Assembly (NCBI RefSeq): GCF_040750475.1
Contig: NZ_JABJVY010000029.1
Span: 4,705-68,704, forward strand
Source: Amorphus sp040750475
GTDB lineage: Bacteria > Pseudomonadota > Alphaproteobacteria > Rhizobiales > Amorphaceae
Reading direction: 5' to 3'
DNA: 64,000 nucleotides
Each line of letters opens with the position of its first letter. Position 1 is the first letter of the stretch. A program made the translations under genes and the position numbers. The notes below the pieces were generated by a model. The model made no database searches. It was not told where the DNA came from and saw only the letters and a list, made by a program, of their open reading frames with translations. Positions 1 through 8,304 of this stretch are shown here, in pieces.

Positions 1-185
1 AGCCGACCGAAGTGCGTATGGGTAAGGGCAAGGGCTCGCCGGAATATTGGGCGGCGCGGGTTCATCCGGGCCGGATTATGTTCGAGATCGACGGGGTTGC
101 CGAGGACATCGCTCGCGAAGCGCTGCGTCTCGGTGCAGCCAAGCTGCCGATCAAGACGCGCTTCGTTCAGCGCATCGCCGAGTAA
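1..185 (+). CDS. rplP: 50S ribosomal protein L16, C-terminal part (5' end outside window)
   Basis: The reading frame is open from base 3 to a TAA at 183-185 and encodes the last 60 residues of L16, about 137 residues in full. It contains the family signature MGKGKGSPEYW near the start and ends in TRFVQRIAE. L16 binds 23S rRNA in the large subunit and helps shape the A-site region and the peptidyl transferase centre. It is followed after 29 nt by rpmC, the standard order of the S10 operon (rplP-rpmC-rpsQ). The identity is clear despite the truncation, which is caused only by the window edge. Confidence 0.97.
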   Translation, partial: PTEVRMGKGKGSPEYWAARVHPGRIMFEIDGVAEDIAREALRLGAAKLPIKTRFVQRIAE

Positions 186-214
186 CGGCGAGACAGCGCG
201 AGGAGAATGGGCAG

Positions 215-415
215 ATGAAGGCCGCAGACGTGACGGCGAAGACCGCCGACGAATTGCTGGACGATCTCGCCAAGCTGAAGAAAGAGCAGTTCAACCTGCG
301 CTTCCAGCGGGCGACGGGCCAGCTCGAAAATACCGCGCGGGTGCGGCAGGTGCGCCGTGACATCGCCCGCATTAAGACGGTGCTCGGCGAGCGCCGTCGG
401 ACGCAGACGAGCTGA
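215..415 (+). CDS. rpmC: 50S ribosomal protein L29
   Basis: This 66-residue protein has the L29 pattern: an N-terminal helix with TADELLDDLAKLKKEQFNLR, then a second helix with the family's RVRQVRRDIARIKTVL stretch. L29 is a two-helix protein at the exit of the large-subunit tunnel, near the docking site for trigger factor and SRP. The ATG at 215 was chosen because AGGAG at 201-205 lies 9 nt upstream and the product has the usual length. It sits between rplP and rpsQ, as in the S10 operon of most bacteria. Confidence 0.95.
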   Translation: MKAADVTAKTADELLDDLAKLKKEQFNLRFQRATGQLENTARVRQVRRDIARIKTVLGERRRTQTS

Positions 416-432
416 CGGGAAAGACGAAGAAG

Positions 433-693
433 ATGCCGAAACGTGCTCTGCGGGGCGTCGTCGTAAGCGACAAGAACGACAAGACCGTCGTTGTGCGGGT
501 GGAGCGGCGCTTCACCCATCCGCTTCTGAAGAAGACTGTGCGTCGCTCCAAGCGCTACCACGCGCATGACGAGGCGAACACATTCAAGGTTGGCGACCGG
601 GTGGTAATCGAAGAGAGCCGTCCGATGTCGAAGACGAAACGATGGACCGTGGTCGGCGCTTTGACGCCTTCGGGCGAGATCGTCGCCGGCTGA
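433..693 (+). CDS. rpsQ: 30S ribosomal protein S17
   Basis: An 86-residue S17, an OB-fold primary binder of 16S rRNA. It starts MPKRALRGVVVSDKNDKTVV and has the conserved stretch HPLLKKTVRRSKRYHAHDE, followed by GDRVVIEESRPMSKTKRW, which is diagnostic for the family. The gene starts 17 nt after rpmC and precedes rplN by 69 nt, the normal S10/spc boundary. In many bacteria this junction separates two operons; no terminator is visible here, so read-through is likely. Confidence 0.97.
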   Translation: MPKRALRGVVVSDKNDKTVVVRVERRFTHPLLKKTVRRSKRYHAHDEANTFKVGDRVVIEESRPMSKTKRWTVVGALTPSGEIVAG

Positions 694-762
694 CCTTCGG
701 GGTCGGTGCGGGCGGCGTCGTCCTAGGGGTGCGGCGAAAAGAAAGATAGAAGGCGGCGAAGC

Positions 763-1131
763 ATGATTCAGATGCAGACCAACCTCGACGTGGCGGACAA
801 CTCCGGTGCGCGCCGCGTCATGTGCATCAAGGTGCTCGGTGGCTCGAAGCGCAAGTACGCGTCGGTCGGCGACATCATCGTCGTCTCCGTGAAGGAGGCG
901 AGCCCGCGCGGACGCGTGAAGAAGGGCGACGTCATGAAGGCGGTCGTCGTTCGCACCGCCAAGGACATTCGCCGTCCCGACGGCAGCGTCATCCGCTTCG
1001 ACCGCAATGCGGCGGTCCTGGTGAACAACAACAAGGAGCCGGTGGGCACGCGTATCTTCGGGCCGGTCCCGCGCGAGCTCCGGGCACGCAACCACATGAA
1101 GATCATTTCGCTCGCGCCGGAGGTGTTGTGA
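763..1131 (+). CDS. rplN: 50S ribosomal protein L14
   Basis: A 122-residue L14 of standard length, beginning MIQMQTNLDVADNSGARR, the family signature. L14 lies at the subunit interface and takes part in the inter-subunit bridge with 16S helix 14. The TGA stop shares its last base with the ATG of rplX (TGATG at 1129-1133), so the two genes are probably translationally coupled. The 69-nt leader after rpsQ is the natural place for a spc-operon leader, but no recognisable element was seen in it. Confidence 0.97.
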   Translation: MIQMQTNLDVADNSGARRVMCIKVLGGSKRKYASVGDIIVVSVKEASPRGRVKKGDVMKAVVVRTAKDIRRPDGSVIRFDRNAAVLVNNNKEPVGTRIFGPVPRELRARNHMKIISLAPEVL

Positions 1132-1448
1132 TGGCCGCGCGCATCAAAAAGGGCGATTCCGTCGTGGTGATCGCCGGGCGGGACAAGGGCAAGACCGGTG
1201 AGGTCGTGCGCGTTCTGCCGAAGGAAAATCGCGCCGTCGTGAGCGGGGTGAACGTGGTGCAGCGTCACCAGCGTCAGACCCCGTCCCAGGAAGGCGGCAT
1301 CGTGACCAAAGAGATGCCGATCCATCTCTCCAACCTGGCGATGGCCGATCCCACCGATGGCAAGGCCACGCGGGTCGGGTTCCGGGTCGAGGACGACGGC
1401 AGCAAGGTCCGGTTCGCCAAGCGCTCCGGAGACAAGATCGATGGCTGA
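1131..1448 (+). CDS. rplX: 50S ribosomal protein L24
   Basis: A 105-residue L24. The KOW motif is at about residues 8-27 (DSVVVIAGRDKGKTGEV), followed by GVNVVQRHQR and the conserved GGIVTKEMPIHLSNL. L24 is an assembly initiator that binds the 5' part of 23S rRNA. The start codon overlaps the rplN stop by one base and the end overlaps rplE by 8 bases, so the protein is made in a chain of coupled genes. Confidence 0.97.
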   Translation: MAARIKKGDSVVVIAGRDKGKTGEVVRVLPKENRAVVSGVNVVQRHQRQTPSQEGGIVTKEMPIHLSNLAMADPTDGKATRVGFRVEDDGSKVRFAKRSGDKIDG

Positions 1449-2007
1449 GGCAATGGAAGCGGAATTCGAGCCGCGTACGAAGGCGATCTACCGGGAGACG
1501 GTGCGCAACACGCTGCAGGAGCGGTTCAACTACACGAACCCGATGCAGCTTCCGCGCCTGGACAAGGTGGTCGTGAACATGGGTATCGGCGAAGCCGTCG
1601 CTGATTCCAAGAAGGTTCAGTCGGCGGCCGACGACCTGGCGCAGATCACCGGTCAGAAGCCGGTCATCACCCGGGCGCGCAACTCGATCGCGGGCTTCAA
1701 GGTCCGCGAGAACATGCCGATCGGCTGCAAGGTTACCCTGCGTCGGGGACGTATGTACGAGTTTATCGACCGTCTGGTGACGATCGCGCTGCCGCGGGTG
1801 CGGGATTTTCGGGGCCTGAACCCGAAGAGCTTCGACGGGCGCGGCAACTTTGCAATGGGTCTGAAGGAGCACATCGTGTTCCCGGAGATCGTCTACGACA
1901 AGGTCGACCAGATCTGGGGCATGGACATCATCGTCTGCACCACGGCGAAGACGGATGACGAGGCGCGCGAGCTTCTGCGCGCGCTGAACTTTCCGTTCCG
2001 GCAGTAA
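1441..2007 (+). CDS. rplE: 50S ribosomal protein L5
   Basis: A 188-residue L5, which binds 5S rRNA and contacts the P-site tRNA. Family motifs are present: PRLDKVVVNMGIGEA (about 34-48), GQKPVITRARNSIAGFKVRE and the C-terminal GMDIIVCTTAKTDDEARELL. The chosen ATG at 1441 overlaps the rplX stop by 8 nt; a second ATG at 1453 would remove four residues. The N-terminal extension before the core is typical of alphaproteobacterial L5. Confidence 0.96.
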   Translation: MAEAMEAEFEPRTKAIYRETVRNTLQERFNYTNPMQLPRLDKVVVNMGIGEAVADSKKVQSAADDLAQITGQKPVITRARNSIAGFKVRENMPIGCKVTLRRGRMYEFIDRLVTIALPRVRDFRGLNPKSFDGRGNFAMGLKEHIVFPEIVYDKVDQIWGMDIIVCTTAKTDDEARELLRALNFPFRQ

Positions 2008-2031
2008 CAGGCGGGGCAAGGGACGAAAGAC

Positions 2032-2337
2032 ATGGCCAAAAAAGGTAAGATCGAGAACAACAAGAAGCGCCAGCGCCTGGCCAAGCAGTATGCTGAGCGG
2101 CGCGAGCGTCTGAAGGCGGTGGCACGGGATCAGTCGCTGCCGATGGAAGATCGTTTCGCAGCGCAGCTGAAGCTTGCGGAGTTGCCGCGCAACGGTGCGG
2201 CGACCCGGATCGTCAATCGCTGCGAAGTGACCGGCCGCCCGCGCGCCTACTATCGTAAGCTCAAGATGTCGCGCGTCGCGCTGCGCGAGCTTGGCAGCCA
2301 GGGTCAGATCCCCGGCCTTGTGAAGTCGAGCTGGTAA
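2032..2337 (+). CDS. rpsN: 30S ribosomal protein S14 (long, zinc-free form)
   Basis: A 101-residue S14, the long type that lacks the paired CxxC zinc ligands of the short form. The sequence begins MAKKGKIENNKKRQ and ends with the conserved NRCEVTGRPRAYYRKLKMSR then LVKSSW. S14 is a late binder in the 3' major domain of 16S rRNA. It lies between rplE (24 nt upstream) and rpsH (12 nt downstream), in the spc-operon order. Confidence 0.97.
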   Translation: MAKKGKIENNKKRQRLAKQYAERRERLKAVARDQSLPMEDRFAAQLKLAELPRNGAATRIVNRCEVTGRPRAYYRKLKMSRVALRELGSQGQIPGLVKSSW

Positions 2338-2349
2338 GGAGACCGGGCG

Positions 2350-2748
2350 ATGTCGATGACGGATCCCCTCGGGGACATGATCACGCGCATCCGCAATGCG
2401 GGAATGCGCCGGAAGTCGAGCCTTTCCACGCCGGGGTCGCGCCTGCGCATGAACGTGCTCGAGGTGCTTCAGAGCGAAGGCTACATTCGCGGATATACGG
2501 TTACCGAGCACGACAACGGTCGTTCGGAGATCGATATCGAGCTGAAATATTTCGACGGCGAGCCGGCGATCAAGAAGATCGAACGGATCTCCAAGCCGGG
2601 TCGGCGGGTCTATTCCTCCGTGGCGACGCTGCCGCGGGTGGCGAACGGGCTCGGCGTGTCCATTCTGTCCACGTCGCAGGGCGTCATGAGCGATCATGTC
2701 GCGCGCGAGCGCAATCTCGGCGGCGAGATCCTCTGCCAGGTGTTCTGA
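2350..2748 (+). CDS. rpsH: 30S ribosomal protein S8
   Basis: A 132-residue S8, a central-domain primary binding protein; in enterobacteria it is also the translational repressor of the spc operon. Motifs are DPLGDMITRIRNAG at the N-terminus, YFDGEPAIKKIERISKPGRRVY in the middle, and LSTSQGVMSDHVARE followed by GGEILCQVF at the end. An AAGGAG at 2335-2340 precedes the ATG. Autoregulation by an rplE-leader mimic is known for E. coli; no such mimic was identified here. Confidence 0.97.
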   Translation: MSMTDPLGDMITRIRNAGMRRKSSLSTPGSRLRMNVLEVLQSEGYIRGYTVTEHDNGRSEIDIELKYFDGEPAIKKIERISKPGRRVYSSVATLPRVANGLGVSILSTSQGVMSDHVARERNLGGEILCQVF

Positions 2749-2800
2749 TCGGCCTGTCGGCGATCGAAGACCTGCGGCGCGGGGCGCAAGGAGTTTTGGG

Positions 2801-3334
2801 ATGTCACGGGTAGGTAAAAGGCCGGTTCAGGTGCCGAACGGCGTCACGGCGAAGATCGATGGGCAGACCGTCAGCGTGAAGGGCCCGAAGGGTGAGCTGG
2901 AGTTCACCGTGCCCGACGTGGTGTCGGTGAGCCAGGGCGAGGACGGCATCACCGTCACGCCGGTCGACGAAAGCAAGAAGGCGCGGTCGATGTGGGGTCT
3001 GTCCCGCTCGATGGTGGCTAACCTGGTGCATGGCGTGACCGAAGGGTTCGAGCGACGCCTGGAGATCACCGGCGTCGGCTATCGCGCGCAGGTTCAGGGC
3101 AAAAACCTGCAGCTCGCGCTCGGCTTCTCGCACGAGGTGCTGTATCCGATCCCGGAAGGCATTCAGATTCAGTGTCCGAAACCGACCGAGATTGTTGTCG
3201 GGGGCATCGAGAAGCAGCGCGTTGGGCAGGTTGCGGCTGAGATCCGCGAGTTCCGTCCGCCGGAGCCCTACAAGGGCAAGGGCGTGAAGTATGCGGGCGA
3301 GCAGATCATCCGCAAGGAAGGCAAGAAGAAGTAA
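2801..3334 (+). CDS. rplF: 50S ribosomal protein L6
   Basis: A 177-residue L6, starting MSRVGKRPVQVPNGV and ending with the conserved PEPYKGKGVKYAGEQIIRKEGKKK pattern. Two related RNA-binding folds are expected, at about residues 1-82 and 83-177. L6 sits near the sarcin-ricin loop, where elongation factors dock. An AAGGAG at 2788-2793 is 7 nt before the ATG at 2801; longer in-frame openings upstream have no family similarity and were rejected. Confidence 0.97.
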   Translation: MSRVGKRPVQVPNGVTAKIDGQTVSVKGPKGELEFTVPDVVSVSQGEDGITVTPVDESKKARSMWGLSRSMVANLVHGVTEGFERRLEITGVGYRAQVQGKNLQLALGFSHEVLYPIPEGIQIQCPKPTEIVVGGIEKQRVGQVAAEIREFRPPEPYKGKGVKYAGEQIIRKEGKKK

Positions 3335-3344
3335 GGACGCCACG

Positions 3345-3707
3345 ATGGCCAAGGGTCTTAGCAGGGACGATCGCCGCCGCATGCGGGTCCGTCGCTCCAT
3401 CCGGGCGGTCGCCAATGGGCGGCCCCGGCTGAGCGTGTTCCGCTCGTCCAAGAACATCTACGTGCAGGTGATCGACGACAAGGCGGGCCGCACGCTCGCC
3501 GCCGCCTCCACGATGGAAAAGGATCTCCGCGCGTCTTTGAAGACGGGCGCTGACACCGCGGCTGCGGTCGAGGTCGGCAAGCTGATCGCCGAGCGGGCAA
3601 AGGCGGCCGGCATCAGCAAGGTCGTGTTCGACCGCGGCGGTTACATCTATCACGGTCGGGTCAAGGCCCTGGCCGACGCAGCCCGCGAAGGCGGGCTGGA
3701 ATTCTAA
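3345..3707 (+). CDS. rplR: 50S ribosomal protein L18
   Basis: A 120-residue L18, a 5S rRNA binding protein. The N-terminal arginine-rich stretch RDDRRRMRVRRSIR is followed by GRPRLSVFRSSKNIYVQVIDD and the C-terminal VVFDRGGYIYHGRVKALADAAREGGLEF, all typical of the family. The ATG at 3345 follows a GTAAGGA at 3331-3337 and lies 10 nt after the rplF stop. An upstream in-frame ATG at 3291 lies inside rplF and was rejected. Confidence 0.97.
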   Translation: MAKGLSRDDRRRMRVRRSIRAVANGRPRLSVFRSSKNIYVQVIDDKAGRTLAAASTMEKDLRASLKTGADTAAAVEVGKLIAERAKAAGISKVVFDRGGYIYHGRVKALADAAREGGLEF

Positions 3708-3754
3708 GAACATCCGCGCGAAAAGTCGGACCAAAGAACGGAAGGATTGAGAAC

Positions 3755-4312
3755 ATGGCGCGGGAGCGGGATCGGGACCGGGACGAGCGCGACAGTGAAT
3801 TTGTCGACAAGCTCGTCCACATCAACCGTGTCGCGAAGGTGGTGAAGGGCGGCCGTCGGTTCGGCTTTGCCGCGCTCGTCGTCGTCGGCGACCAGAAGGG
3901 CCGGGTCGGCTACGGCCACGGCAAGGCGCGCGAAGTGCCGGAGGCGATCCGCAAGGCGACCGAGGCTGCCAAGCGGAGCATGATCCGGGTGCCGCTGCGC
4001 GAGGGCCGGACGCTGCATCATGACGTGAACGGGCGCTGGGGCGCCGGCCGCGTCGTGATGCGCGCTGCCCCGGCCGGTACAGGCATCATCGCCGGCGGAC
4101 CGATGCGCGCCGTGTTCGAGACCCTTGGCGTGCAGGACGTCGTGGCCAAATCGCTCGGTTCGTCGAATCCGTACAACATGGTGCGGGCTGCGTTCGACGC
4201 GCTGAAGAACGAGGACAGCCCCCGTTCCGTCGCCGCTCGCCGCGGCATGAAGGTGGCAGCCCTGCAGGCACGCCGGCGCGACATCGACGCCGACGCCTCG
4301 GCCGAAGCCTGA
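3755..4312 (+). CDS. rpsE: 30S ribosomal protein S5
   Basis: A 185-residue S5 with its double-stranded RNA-binding-like domain at about residues 17-80 (VDKLVHINRVAKVVKGGRRF, then GRVGYGHGKAREVPEAI) and the C-terminal domain with GTGIIAGGPMRAV and LGSSNPYNMVRAAFDAL. S5 acts in translational accuracy and mRNA helicase activity at the entry channel. The first dozen residues are an unusually charged Arg/Asp run (RERDRDRDERD). The C-terminal tail after residue 165 is longer than in E. coli and is Asp/Ala-rich, as in other alphaproteobacteria. Confidence 0.97.
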   Translation: MARERDRDRDERDSEFVDKLVHINRVAKVVKGGRRFGFAALVVVGDQKGRVGYGHGKAREVPEAIRKATEAAKRSMIRVPLREGRTLHHDVNGRWGAGRVVMRAAPAGTGIIAGGPMRAVFETLGVQDVVAKSLGSSNPYNMVRAAFDALKNEDSPRSVAARRGMKVAALQARRRDIDADASAEA

Positions 4313-4334
4313 CGATCATTACAGGAATGGGCGT

Positions 4335-4356
4335 CGAGGCGGCTTAGGCCGCCTCG
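4335..4356 (+). other. Perfect hairpin in the rpsE-rpmD gap
   Basis: CGAGGCGGC (4335-4343), loop TTAG, GCCGCCTCG (4348-4356): a 9-bp perfect GC-rich stem with a tetraloop, in the 65-nt gap between rpsE and rpmD. There is no T-run after it, so it is not a classical terminator. It may be an attenuating or mRNA-stabilising structure inside the spc operon. Confidence 0.6.
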
Positions 4357-4377
4357 TCTCGTCGGTTGGAGAGTTGA

Positions 4378-4584
4378 ATGGCAAAGGCAGCAAAGTCGGC
4401 CGGTAAGACGGTCACCGTCGAGCAGATCGGCAGCCCGATCCGTCGTCCTGGCGCGCAGCGGGCGACGCTGGTCGGGCTCGGCCTCAACAAGATGCATCGT
4501 CGCCGCACGCTGGAAGATACGCCGGCTGTGCGCGGCATGATCGCGAAGGTTAGCCATCTCGTCCGCGTGGTCGAGCAGGGCTGA
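4378..4584 (+). CDS. rpmD: 50S ribosomal protein L30
   Basis: A 68-residue L30. The stretch VTVEQIGSPIRRPGAQRATLVGLGLNKMHR and the ending MIAKVSHLVRVVEQG match the family, in which a short ferredoxin-like fold binds 23S rRNA. An N-terminal extension of about nine residues (MAKAAKSAGK) is present. GGAGAG lies at 4367-4373, just before the ATG. The gene lies between rpsE and rplO as expected. Confidence 0.95.
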   Translation: MAKAAKSAGKTVTVEQIGSPIRRPGAQRATLVGLGLNKMHRRRTLEDTPAVRGMIAKVSHLVRVVEQG

Positions 4585-4749
4585 ATCGAGACGCGGGAGG
4601 TCGGTTCGCTATCGCAACCGGGGCGCCTCTTCGAGGCATGACCTGGGAAGCCGCGGCGAACCGTCGCGCGTAAGGCGCGGCCCGCTGTGACAACGTGCGT
4701 TCGCGCACCCGTCGGACAACGGACGGCGAGGCGCAACAAGGAGACGGCC

Positions 4750-5226
4750 ATGAGGCTGAATGAGCTGAGCGACAATCCCGGAGCGGCGAAGGACCGCAAG
4801 CGCGTTGGCCGCGGCATCGGCTCCGGCAAGGGCAAGACGTCCGGGCGCGGCGTGAAGGGTCAGAAGTCGCGCACCGGCGTGGCGATCAAGGGCTTCGAAG
4901 GCGGGCAGATGCCGCTGCATCGGCGGCTGCCGAAGCGCGGTTTCGTTAATATCTTCCGGAAGAAGTGGAACGAGGTTTCCGTCGGGCGCGTGCAGACCGC
5001 GATCGAAGCGGGCAAGCTCGACGCGGGCGCGCCGATCGACGTGGCCGCGCTGGTTGCCGCCGGTGTCGTGCGCCGTGCGAAGGACGGCGTGCGCCTTCTC
5101 GGTAATGGCGAAATCACCTCCGCGGTGACGCTGGTTGTGGACGGTGCCTCCCAGTCGGCCATTCAGGCGGTTGAAAAAGCGGGCGGAAAGGTCGAGGTAA
5201 AGGCGAAGGCAGAGGCCTCGGCCTGA
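4750..5226 (+). CDS. rplO: 50S ribosomal protein L15
   Basis: A 158-residue L15. The glycine- and basic-rich N-terminal half contains GRGIGSGKGKTSGRGVKGQKSR and FEGGQMPLHRRLPKRGF, both diagnostic, followed by a globular C-terminal domain. L15 is a late-assembling protein of the large subunit. The ATG at 4750 is preceded by AAGGAG at 4738-4743 and gives the usual MRLNELSDNPGA start; an in-frame opening from 4687 was rejected for that reason. The 165-nt gap upstream holds nothing recognisable. Confidence 0.97.
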   Translation: MRLNELSDNPGAAKDRKRVGRGIGSGKGKTSGRGVKGQKSRTGVAIKGFEGGQMPLHRRLPKRGFVNIFRKKWNEVSVGRVQTAIEAGKLDAGAPIDVAALVAAGVVRRAKDGVRLLGNGEITSAVTLVVDGASQSAIQAVEKAGGKVEVKAKAEASA

Positions 5227-5278
5227 CGGCTGACGCCGTTCACGCCCCCTCCGCGTCCTCCCGCATCTGGAACGCTCC

Positions 5279-6610
5279 ATGGTCTCGGCTGCCGAACAAC
5301 TCGCGTCCAATCTTAATTTCTCCGCCTTCGCCAAGGCGGAGGAACTCAAGAAGCGGATCTGGTTTACCCTCGGCGCGCTGATCGTCTACCGGGTTGGGAC
5401 CTATGTCCCGCTGCCCGGCATCGATCCGGCTGCGCTTGCCCAGGCCTTCAATCAGGCGCAAACGGGCCTGCTTGGCATGTTCAACATGTTCGCGGGCGGC
5501 GCCGTGGGCCGAATGGCGATCTTCGCCCTCGGCATCATGCCGTATATCTCGGCCTCCATTATCATTCAGCTTCTGACCACGGTGGTTCCCCGCCTGGAGC
5601 AGCTGAAGAAGGAGGGTGAGCAAGGCCGGAAGATGATCAACCAGTACACCCGGTATGCGACCGTGGTGCTGGCGACCTTCCAGGCTTATGGCATCGCCGT
5701 GGGGCTTGAAGGCGCCGGCAACATCGTTACCGATCCGGGCTGGTTCTTCAAATTCACGACCGTGGTTACGCTCGTCGGCGGAACCATGTTCCTGATGTGG
5801 CTTGGCGAGCAGATCACTGCCCGCGGCGTGGGCAACGGCATCTCGTTGATCATCTTCTCCGGCATCGTGGCGGGGATTCCGCAAGCCTTCACCGGCATGC
5901 TGGAGCTTGGCCGCCAGGGGGCGCTGTCGACCACGATCATTCTCGGCGTCATCGTGCTCGCCGTGGTGGTGATTGCCTTCATCGTTTACATGGAGCGCGC
6001 CCAGCGTCGGCTTTTGATCCAGTATCCAAAGCGACAAGTGGGCAACCGGGTGTTCCAGGGCGAATCCTCGCACCTGCCGCTGAAGCTCAACACGTCCGGC
6101 GTGATCCCGCCGATCTTTGCCTCGTCGCTGCTTCTGGTTCCGGCGACGCTGACGAGTTTCTCGGCCGGTCAGGGGCCGGGCTGGATCCAAACCGTGACGG
6201 CCCTCCTGGGCCATGGCCAACCGTTGTTTATGGTCGTCTATGCCGGCCTGATCATCTTCTTCGCGTTCTTCTACACCGCGATCGTGTTCAATCCGGCCGA
6301 CACCGCGGACAATCTGAAGAAGCATGGCGGCTACATTCCGGGCATTCGGCCCGGCGATCGGACAGCGGAATATATCGACTACGTCTTGACGCGTATCACC
6401 GTGATCGGTGCGGTCTATCTGGTGATCGTTTGTCTTTTGCCGGAGTTCCTGATTTCGGCGACCGCGATACCCTTCTATTTTGGCGGGACCTCCCTGCTCA
6501 TTGTGGTGAGCGTGACGATGGACACCGTCGCCCAGATCCAGGGCCACCTGCTCGCGCACCAATATGAAGGGCTCGTCAAGAAAGCCAAACTGAGGGGGAG
6601 ACGGCGATGA
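5279..6610 (+). CDS. secY: Protein translocase subunit SecY
   Basis: A 443-residue SecY, the channel-forming subunit of the SecYEG translocon in the inner membrane. Ten hydrophobic segments can be followed along the sequence, and the plug region lies after the first, near GMFNMFAGGAVGR. The cytosolic loop with RAQRRLLIQYPKRQ and the loop with GIRPGDRTAEYIDYVL, which contact SecA and the ribosome, are conserved. The stop codon overlaps the adk start by 4 nt (ATGA). The gene follows rplO, as in nearly all bacteria. Confidence 0.97.
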   Translation: MVSAAEQLASNLNFSAFAKAEELKKRIWFTLGALIVYRVGTYVPLPGIDPAALAQAFNQAQTGLLGMFNMFAGGAVGRMAIFALGIMPYISASIIIQLLTTVVPRLEQLKKEGEQGRKMINQYTRYATVVLATFQAYGIAVGLEGAGNIVTDPGWFFKFTTVVTLVGGTMFLMWLGEQITARGVGNGISLIIFSGIVAGIPQAFTGMLELGRQGALSTTIILGVIVLAVVVIAFIVYMERAQRRLLIQYPKRQVGNRVFQGESSHLPLKLNTSGVIPPIFASSLLLVPATLTSFSAGQGPGWIQTVTALLGHGQPLFMVVYAGLIIFFAFFYTAIVFNPADTADNLKKHGGYIPGIRPGDRTAEYIDYVLTRITVIGAVYLVIVCLLPEFLISATAIPFYFGGTSLLIVVSVTMDTVAQIQGHLLAHQYEGLVKKAKLRGRRR

Positions 6611-7188
6611 GGTTGATTCTGCTCGGGCCGCCCGGGGCAGGGAAGGGCACCCAGGCACAGAAGCTGGTCGAGCGCCACGGCATCGTTCAGCTTTCGACAG
6701 GCGACATGCTGCGCGCGGCTGTGAAGGCGGAAACGCCGATTGGTCTGGAAGCAAAGGCGATCATGGATCGGGGCGAACTCGTCCCGGATTCGGTCGTGGT
6801 CGAAATCGTGTCGGAGCGGCTCGACGAGCCGGATTGCGCCAAGGGTTTCATCCTGGACGGTTTCCCGCGCACTGTGCCGCAGGCGGAGGCGCTGGAAGCG
6901 CTTCTTGAGACCAAGTCGCTGCAGCTCGACGCGGTGGTTGAACTGGTGGTGGACGAGGACGCGCTTCTCGACCGGGTCAAGAAGCGAGTCGCGGAAAGCG
7001 GCGAGAACGTGCGCTCGGACGACAATGCCGAGGCGCTGAAGAAGCGGCTTGACGTTTACCGTCAACAGACGGCTCCCCTGGCCGAATTCTATCGGCAAAA
7101 GGGTTTGCTGAAACAGATCAACGGGATGGCCCCGATCGACGAGGTCGCCACGGAGATCGACGGGGTGCTCGCGGCACCCGGCCGATGA
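6607..7188 (+). CDS. adk: Adenylate kinase, short-lid form
   Basis: A 193-residue adenylate kinase (AMP + ATP to 2 ADP). The P-loop GPPGAGKGTQAQ is at residues 7-18, the AMP-binding stretch LSTGDMLRAAV at about 30-40, and the DGFPRT motif at about 84-89. The segment between about residues 120 and 145 is the short lid, without the zinc-finger insertion of the long form. The start overlaps the secY stop (ATGA), so translation is probably coupled. The secY-adk pairing inside the ribosomal cluster is common in alphaproteobacteria. Confidence 0.96.
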   Translation: MRLILLGPPGAGKGTQAQKLVERHGIVQLSTGDMLRAAVKAETPIGLEAKAIMDRGELVPDSVVVEIVSERLDEPDCAKGFILDGFPRTVPQAEALEALLETKSLQLDAVVELVVDEDALLDRVKKRVAESGENVRSDDNAEALKKRLDVYRQQTAPLAEFYRQKGLLKQINGMAPIDEVATEIDGVLAAPGR

Positions 7189-7420
7189 CAACGGCAGCGG
7201 ATTGCGCACGTGGCGCTTGACGGCAGGGTTGCGGATCCGCTAGTAAGCCCGTCCAATCGGATAACCGCGAGGGATCGGCGCCGGGAACCGGAAGGTGACC
7301 TGAGCGGCGTTTTTTTGCTTTCGGCCCGTCGTTAGGCGGCCGAGATCCGACCTTGATCCGTCAAGTCGGGATAGAACGAGACCTCTCGAGCCGGACACTC
7401 GAGAAGAAGGAGAGACGAGA

Positions 7421-7789
7421 GTGGCCCGCATTGCAGGCGTCAACATTCCGACGAACAAGCGCGTCCTGATCGCGCTGCAGTACATTCATGGGATCGGCCC
7501 GGCCAAGGCGCGCGAGATCATCGGCAAGGTTAACGTGCCGATGGAGCGCCGCGTCAATGAGCTGTCCGATGCCGAGGTTCTGCACCTCCGCGAAGTGGTC
7601 GACCGCGACTATCTGGTCGAGGGTGATCTGCGTCGCGAGACGGCGATGAACATCAAGCGGCTGATGGATCTGGGTTGCTATCGCGGCCTGCGCCACCGGC
7701 GCGGCCTGCCGGTGCGCGGCCAGCGGACCCACACCAATGCGCGCACGCGCAAGGGTCCGGCGAAGCCGATCGCAGGCAAGAAGAAGTAG
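7421..7789 (+). CDS. rpsM: 30S ribosomal protein S13
   Basis: A 122-residue S13 that starts with GTG; AAGGAG at 7407-7412 is well placed upstream. Motifs are MARIAGVNIPTNKRV at the start, GIGPAKAREI in the helix-two-turn-helix region, and the basic C-terminus with RHRRGLPVRGQRTHTNARTRKG. S13 lies in the head of the small subunit and contacts tRNA in the P site. The 232-nt gap after adk is longer than others in the cluster and may carry an internal promoter, though none could be assigned with confidence. Confidence 0.97.
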   Translation: MARIAGVNIPTNKRVLIALQYIHGIGPAKAREIIGKVNVPMERRVNELSDAEVLHLREVVDRDYLVEGDLRRETAMNIKRLMDLGCYRGLRHRRGLPVRGQRTHTNARTRKGPAKPIAGKKK

Positions 7790-7905
7790 GATGATTTGGG
7801 TCGGCCGTCCGGCTCGCGTCCGTTAAGGACGGGGCGAGCTCGGGTGGTCGTCCGGTGGAGCCGCCGGCGTTACGGCGGTGTCGAGATCGAACTAGGAAGA
7901 TAAGA

Positions 7906-8295
7906 ATGGCGAAGGACACGACGCGGGTACGCCGGCGCGAACGCAAGAACATCACGTCTGGCGTCGCGCACGTGAATGCATCGTTCAACAACACGATGAT
8001 TACCATCACGGACGCTCAGGGAAATACGATTTCCTGGTCGTCGGCCGGCTCGATGGGCTTCAAGGGTTCGCGCAAGTCGACCCCGTACGCCGCTCAGGTC
8101 GCTGCCGAGGATGCGGCGCGCAAGGCCACCGAGCATGGAATGCGTACCCTCGAAGTCGAAGTGTCGGGCCCGGGTTCGGGCCGCGAATCGGCGCTGCGTG
8201 CCTTGCAGGCGGCGGGCTTTACCATCACATCCATCCGCGATGTGACCCCGATCCCGCACAACGGCTGTCGGCCGCGCAAGCGCCGGCGCGTTTGA
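7906..8295 (+). CDS. rpsK: 30S ribosomal protein S11
   Basis: A 129-residue S11, part of the platform of the small subunit next to the mRNA exit. Diagnostic stretches are GVAHVNASFNNTMITITD, GSRKSTPYAAQVAAEDAA and the C-terminal VTPIPHNGCRPRKRRRV. The ATG at 7906 gives the family's N-terminus MAKDTTRVRRRERK and has AGGAAGA at 7894-7900 upstream. It is followed by rpoA after 116 nt. Confidence 0.97.
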   Translation: MAKDTTRVRRRERKNITSGVAHVNASFNNTMITITDAQGNTISWSSAGSMGFKGSRKSTPYAAQVAAEDAARKATEHGMRTLEVEVSGPGSGRESALRALQAAGFTITSIRDVTPIPHNGCRPRKRRRV

Positions 8296-8304
8296 GCCTC
8301 GCCA